Made by a program: the position numbers and the translations under genes. This document shows, one piece after another, positions 14,116-17,766 of a stretch of DNA of 17,766 bases. Below the pieces are notes generated by a model that saw only the letters and a program-made list of their open reading frames with translations, made no database searches and had not been told where the DNA came from. The stretch spans positions 1 to 17,766 of the forward strand of contig USPE01000010.1 in the NCBI GenBank assembly GCA_900556545.1, written 5' to 3'. Each line of letters opens with the position of its first letter. The stretch's first letter is position 1. This stretch comes from an uncultured Peptococcaceae bacterium (lineage in GTDB: Bacteria; Bacillota; Peptococcia; Peptococcales; Peptococcaceae).

Positions 14116-14144
14116 ATGACATTCTTTTCCCGATATGCTATAAT
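14116..14144 (+). promoter_or_regulatory. Sigma-A promoter of the TerD/AIM24 operon
   Basis: ATGACA (14116-14121), 17-base spacer, perfect TATAAT (14139-14144) preceded by TGC (extended -10). It is divergent from the ECF operon promoter; their start points are roughly 150 bases apart. Confidence 0.75.
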
Positions 14145-14190
14145 CGCGCTGATACATATTATGTGAAACATGTGGACGAGGAGGGTGTTT

Positions 14191-14991
14191 ATGATTGAAA
14201 TTCCAATGGGCAAGAAGCAAGGATTAGAGCAGAGCACCATTTTATCTATCAATGGGGAAAAGGTGCAGGGCTCTCAAGATCGTCAAACCATTACAGCCTT
14301 AAATCGGCCAAACAAAACCACTGCCAATCATACCATGGCGTCAGATCGTCCGTCTGTCAGCGTTACAACAAGTCCGGCTGCTGCATCGGCAGCAACGACA
14401 ATGCCGATTGCGCCGTCGGCAATGGCAATACCAAAGCTGCAGCATACTGTGCAAAAAGGACAAAAGATTCCGTTGCAACTGGATGGTTCATCCCCTCTGG
14501 TGAAAGCCTGCTTTGGCTGGAATGCTGCCAATGCCCTATGTGATGTGGATGTGTCTGCTTTTTTGCTGGATGAGAACGGAACGGTGCTGGGTGATGACTG
14601 GTTTGTATTTTACGGACAGCCGCAAAGTCCTGATAAAAGCGTTGTATTGAAATCGGCAGAGCAGAATGACAGACAGCAGATTGATATTGCATTTGCTCAG
14701 CTGGATTGGCGGGTTCGGCGTATTGTATTTGTGCTGACGATGAATGAAGCCTTTGATAAAAAACTCCATTTTGGTATGCTGCGAGATGCCTATGTGCGTA
14801 TTCTGACAGCGGATCATGCAGAGTTGGTCAGCTTTCCCATGGAGGATTACTATGACACCGTCATCTCTATGATGATTGGAGAATTATATCAGTATAAAGG
14901 TGCTTGGAAGTTTTATGCCATCGGTAATGGTATGGCCAAAGATTTGGCCGGAATCTGCCGGTTTTATGGTGTAGATGTCAGTGAATCATAA
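14191..14991 (+). CDS. TerD-family stress protein with low-complexity N-terminal tail
   Basis: 266 residues. The C-terminal ~180 form a TerD domain, a calcium-binding fold of the tellurium/stress response: VKACFGWN (104-111), the metal-loop pattern CDVDVSAFLLDENG (117-130), DDWFVFYGQPQSPDKSV (135-151) and the closing MMIGELYQYKGAWKFYAIG (227-245). Ahead of it lies a ~90-residue Ser/Thr/Ala/Pro-rich tail (30-85) not present in classic ~190-residue TerD. ATG 14191 has GAGGAGG six bases upstream; a start at 14170 is in frame but lacks a Shine-Dalgarno. The AIM24-like gene follows after 21 bases in the same operon. Likely cytoplasmic. The exact stress is unknown, and tellurite resistance itself cannot be concluded. 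Confidence 0.88.
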   Translation: MIEIPMGKKQGLEQSTILSINGEKVQGSQDRQTITALNRPNKTTANHTMASDRPSVSVTTSPAAASAATTMPIAPSAMAIPKLQHTVQKGQKIPLQLDGSSPLVKACFGWNAANALCDVDVSAFLLDENGTVLGDDWFVFYGQPQSPDKSVVLKSAEQNDRQQIDIAFAQLDWRVRRIVFVLTMNEAFDKKLHFGMLRDAYVRILTADHAELVSFPMEDYYDTVISMMIGELYQYKGAWKFYAIGNGMAKDLAGICRFYGVDVSES

Positions 14992-15012
14992 GAGCAGCGG
15001 GAGGAGAACGAT

Positions 15013-15720
15013 ATGCTTACATTTGAAACCATCAATGAATTGACGTTAAAGGTTACCTGCAGAGGCAATGATGTGTTATATACCAAAGCAGGCGCGTTTA
15101 TTGCCGGCGAGAATCAGGGCAGTAAAAATTATAAATTTGAAAAGGTTTTGCTGGGGCCGCAAAACAATCTGGCGCAAGCTGCGCTTGGTTCTTTGCTGCG
15201 CCGCGCAACCGGTGAAAATATGCCGCTGATGAAGGTGTCCATGAGTGGAGATTCGGTTACTTACTACGCCAGCCATGGTCAGCATGTTGTTATTTATCAT
15301 CTGGCCCAGGGAGAAGTGATTTCTGTTGAGTCAGAAAATTTGCTGGCCTTTACCCAGGATTGTGAGTATAGCGTGCGGTTTATCGGTGTGGGCGTGTTGT
15401 CGCAAAAAGGGCTGGCGACTTCCACACTGACAGGCAATGGCAAAAATGCGGTAGTAGTTCTGTTATCTAATGGCAATCCTATTGTGTTAAGCAACATGCA
15501 AAGCAGAGATACTATTATGGTAGATCCTGAGTCGGTCATTTGCTGGATGGGACAAGACGGTTATTGCGATCCTCAGATTGAAACCGATTTGTCTTGGAAA
15601 AACCTGATTGGACAAGCATCAGGAGAGTCCTATATGTTCCGCTGGAATGGCAGTCAGCCGGTTAATGTGGTTTTGCAGCCTTCTGAACGGCGGGGCGGCG
15701 TGTCCTTGAGTGTGGATTAA
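15013..15720 (+). CDS. AIM24 / TIGR00266-family protein
   Basis: 235 residues resembling the AIM24 (DUF124) beta-rich family: MLTFETINELTLKVTC with a GAFIAGENQG loop near residue 30, a central stretch LARATGENMPLMKV-like segment (ATGENMPLMKV, 65-75) and the repeated Gly-rich strands FIGVGVLSQKGLA and NGNPIVL in the second half. Members occur in bacteria with TerD-type proteins, and a mitochondrial homologue exists; the biochemical function is not established. ATG 15013 has GGGAGGAG about six bases upstream. It is the last gene of the operon, closed by a strong terminator. Linked to the TerD gene by a 21-base gap, so joint action in envelope or metal stress is a fair inference. Confidence 0.8.
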   Translation: MLTFETINELTLKVTCRGNDVLYTKAGAFIAGENQGSKNYKFEKVLLGPQNNLAQAALGSLLRRATGENMPLMKVSMSGDSVTYYASHGQHVVIYHLAQGEVISVESENLLAFTQDCEYSVRFIGVGVLSQKGLATSTLTGNGKNAVVVLLSNGNPIVLSNMQSRDTIMVDPESVICWMGQDGYCDPQIETDLSWKNLIGQASGESYMFRWNGSQPVNVVLQPSERRGGVSLSVD

Positions 15721-15786
15721 ATAGATGGACGATAAGATAATCTTGTAGAAGTGGAGTACATTTTTACCAAAATTATAATGAAACCA

Positions 15787-15839
15787 AAATATCTCTTTTG
15801 TCGCCGGCAAATGATGGCAGACAGAAGGGATATTTTTTT
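15787..15839 (+). terminator. Intrinsic terminator after the AIM24-like gene
   Basis: 16-bp stem with arms 15787-15802 and 15820-15835 (14 Watson-Crick pairs and two G·U), a 17-base loop and a T-run (15833-15839). It isolates the accessory operon from mnmE. Confidence 0.88.
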
Positions 15840-15892
15840 ATCAAACAAATAAAGAATGAAATAGAAGGATGGTTTTTGTTTGTATTTTTCTT

Positions 15893-15921
15893 TTGCAGGG
15901 AAGTGTGATAAAATGTATATT
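15893..15921 (+). promoter_or_regulatory. Candidate mnmE promoter
   Basis: TTGCAG (15893-15898), 17-base spacer, TATATT (15916-15921), just after the previous terminator and about 55 bases before mnmE. The rest of the 15721-15975 gap holds only the terminator. Confidence 0.55.
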
Positions 15922-15975
15922 ATTTAAAAAATAAATTGCAACAAACTTTGATTTTTACATAAAGAGGTGACGGAT

Positions 15976-17358
15976 TTGTTACAGCAGGATACAATTGCGG
16001 CGCTGGTGACAGCGGTGGGCGAAAGCAGCGTAGGCATTATCCGGCTCAGCGGGCCGGAGGCAGTTGCTGTTGCAGCAAAAATTTATAAAGGCAAGGCAGA
16101 TTTACAACAGGCCGATAGTCACACCATTCAGTATGGCTATGTGTATGACTGGAAGCAGAATAAAAAAATTGATGAAGCGCTGTTTTTACTGATGCGTGGG
16201 CCGCGCAGCTTTACCGGCGAAGATGTGGTGGAGGTGCAGTGTCATGGCGGTATGGTGGTGCTGAAACAGGTGCTGCAGCTGATTTTGCGTTCCGGCGCCA
16301 GATTGGCGGAACAGGGCGAATACAGCAAGCGGGCCTTTTTAAATGGGCGTTTGGATTTGGCCCAGGCTGAATCGGTGATGGATATTGTGCAGGCCAAAAC
16401 CGAACGGGGTGTAGATTTGGCGCTGTCCCAGCTGCAGGGCAATCTGTCCGGCATGGTAAAACAGCTGCGGGCCGATTTACTGGAACTGATTGCTTTTATT
16501 CAGGCAGATATTGATTATCCGGACGATGATATTGAGCGTTTAACGGCGCAAGAGCAGCAGCAGAGGGTTACAGCATTGCGGCAGCAGATAGAAACCGTTT
16601 TAAGCAGCGCCCAAAAGGGGAAGATGATCCGAGATGGTTTGCGGGTTGTTATTGCCGGTAAGCCAAACGTGGGCAAATCCAGCCTGCTCAATGCGCTGTT
16701 GGGGCAGGAACGGGCCATTGTAACTGATATTCCCGGTACAACACGGGATGTCATTGAAGAATATATCAATTTGAATGGCATTCCGTTAAAAATTGTAGAT
16801 ACTGCCGGTATTCGGGAAACGGACAATCTGGTAGAGCAGATTGGTGTGGACAAGGCACAGCAGTTTATGAAAAATGCCGATTTGGTTTTGTATGTGATTG
16901 ATGCAGTGCAGGGGATTACCGAGCAGGATACCGAGATGTTGAGCCAGATTCAGGGCAGACCTGTGATTTATTTGATCAACAAAAGTGATATGGGCATTGA
17001 TGATAGCATTCGGCAGCAGCTTGCAAGCATGCTGGATCAAAAAACAGTGCTGGAAATATCGGCACAGCAAAAAACCGGACTGGAAGCGTTGGAAAAAAGC
17101 ATCACCGATTTGTTTTTTGCCGGCACGCTGGAAGTCAGCAACGATATTTTAGTTACCAATGTGCGCCATATTCAGGTTCTGGAAGAATGCTGTGCGCATC
17201 TGGACGGATTTTTACAGGGACTGCTGATGGGTCTTTCCGTAGACTTTTTGGTAATTGATTTGCAGAATGCCTGGGAAAAACTTGGTAAAATTACCGGTGA
17301 AACGGTGGAAGAAGACTTGCTGGATCAAATATTCTCCAAGTTCTGTCTGGGAAAATAA
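15976..17358 (+). CDS. mnmE: tRNA modification GTPase MnmE
   Basis: GTPase that with MnmG adds the aminomethyl or carboxymethylaminomethyl group at U34 of certain tRNAs. 460 residues: N-terminal tetrahydrofolate-binding domain (DTIAAL start; IGIIRLSG-like GIIRLSGPEA at 20-29), a helical domain, and the inserted G domain with G1 GKPNVGKS (228-235), G2 GTTRD (254-258), G3 DTAG (275-278) and G4 NKSD (335-338). It ends in the family's catalytic Cys motif FCLGK. I chose TTG 15976 because GAGGTG lies six bases upstream and it gives the usual N-terminus; in-frame GTG 15967 is the alternative. mnmG follows after 21 bases. Confidence 0.96.
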   Translation: MLQQDTIAALVTAVGESSVGIIRLSGPEAVAVAAKIYKGKADLQQADSHTIQYGYVYDWKQNKKIDEALFLLMRGPRSFTGEDVVEVQCHGGMVVLKQVLQLILRSGARLAEQGEYSKRAFLNGRLDLAQAESVMDIVQAKTERGVDLALSQLQGNLSGMVKQLRADLLELIAFIQADIDYPDDDIERLTAQEQQQRVTALRQQIETVLSSAQKGKMIRDGLRVVIAGKPNVGKSSLLNALLGQERAIVTDIPGTTRDVIEEYINLNGIPLKIVDTAGIRETDNLVEQIGVDKAQQFMKNADLVLYVIDAVQGITEQDTEMLSQIQGRPVIYLINKSDMGIDDSIRQQLASMLDQKTVLEISAQQKTGLEALEKSITDLFFAGTLEVSNDILVTNVRHIQVLEECCAHLDGFLQGLLMGLSVDFLVIDLQNAWEKLGKITGETVEEDLLDQIFSKFCLGK

Positions 17359-17379
17359 TTTTATGACGAGGTGGATACA

Positions 17380-17766
17380 TTGCCAATTGAATATATTGCA
17401 GATGAATATGATGTAGTGGTGGTGGGTGCCGGACACGCTGGCTGCGAAGCAGCGCTGGCAGCTGCCCGCAAAGGACATAAAACGCTGATTGTAACAGTAG
17501 ACATGAGCAATATTGCTTTTATGCCGTGCAACCCGTCTATCGGCGGTCCGGCTAAGGGCCATCTGGTGCGGGAAATCGATGCGTTGGGCGGTGAAATGGG
17601 CCGCAATATTGATAAAACACAGATACAGGTGCGTATGCTGAACACCACCAAAGGACCGGCGGTGCATTCTTTGCGTGCGCAGGCTGATAAATATGAATAT
17701 CAGCTGGAAATGACAAAGGTGCTGCAAAATCAGGAAAACCTGGCAGTTAAACAGATGATTGTGGAC
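17380..17766 (+). CDS. mnmG: tRNA uridine-5-carboxymethylaminomethyl modification enzyme MnmG (5' part only)
   Basis: FAD-dependent partner of MnmE in U34 modification of tRNA. 129 codons are visible of about 620; the gene is cut by the window end. The dinucleotide-binding fold reads DVVVVGAGHAGCEAALAAAR near residue 12, followed by the family signature CNPSIGGPAKGHLVREIDALGG and MLNTTKGPAVHSLRAQADK. The start is taken as TTG 17380 with GAGGTGG five bases upstream; in-frame GTG 17371 is possible. Same Shine-Dalgarno/TTG layout as mnmE. The two form an operon. Confidence 0.95.
   Translation, partial: MPIEYIADEYDVVVVGAGHAGCEAALAAARKGHKTLIVTVDMSNIAFMPCNPSIGGPAKGHLVREIDALGGEMGRNIDKTQIQVRMLNTTKGPAVHSLRAQADKYEYQLEMTKVLQNQENLAVKQMIVD

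Noticed and set aside
1..17766. CRISPR arrays, tRNA or rRNA genes, transposases, phage genes
   Set aside because: None seen on reading through both strands; the repeated TTATCCACA-like motifs are DnaA boxes, not CRISPR repeats.

Overview
This window is the replication-origin region of a low-to-mid GC Bacillota (Firmicutes) chromosome. Two conserved blocks diverge from a central origin. On the minus strand, running left, are dnaA, dnaN, a membrane protein of unknown function, recF, gyrB and gyrA. On the plus strand, running right, are rpmH, rnpA, yidD, yidC, jag, then mnmE and mnmG. This is classic Bacillota synteny. From memory of family sequences the proteins look most like Negativicutes (Acidaminococcaceae-type), but that placement is an inference and is only moderately sure. 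Both ends of the window cut genes: gyrA lacks its 3' part and mnmG lacks most of its 3' part.

Origin: oriC is bipartite and flanks dnaA. The upstream lobe (about 9065-9202) holds perfect and near-perfect DnaA boxes and a strong dnaA promoter whose -35 lies inside a box. The downstream lobe (about 7026-7216, between dnaA and dnaN) holds more boxes and ends in a run of six DnaA-trio-like triplets next to a short GC spacer and a box. That matches the basal unwinding layout described for Bacillus subtilis. Intrinsic terminators follow dnaA, dnaN, rpmH, jag and the AIM24-like gene.

Accessory insert: between jag and mnmE (about 12.2-15.8 kb), where these genes are often adjacent, sit two small operons. 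The minus-strand one (head-on to replication) encodes a lipoprotein, an ECF sigma factor with an unusual hydrophobic N-terminal extension, and a single-pass anti-sigma-like protein. The outer domain of the last protein is visibly paralogous to the lipoprotein. A candidate ECF-type promoter precedes the operon, suggesting an autoregulated envelope-stress circuit with a free secreted copy of the sensor domain. The divergent plus-strand operon encodes a TerD-family protein with a long low-complexity N-terminal tail and an AIM24-family protein, a stress-associated pair.

Main anomaly: gyrA appears chimeric. Its first ~125 codons read as GyrA. The rest reads, from memory, as the ParC-type subunit of Lachnospiraceae, with a codon-use shift (Ile ATC favoured instead of ATT), and the change falls at the conserved catalytic-tyrosine motif. 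This is either an assembly chimera or a genuine recombination, and it affects how far the left 900 bases can be trusted as part of this genome. Other items of note are a 102-bp imperfect palindrome upstream of recF, a structured yidC leader that separates its only good Shine-Dalgarno from the start codon, and a possible small ORF in the gyrB leader.
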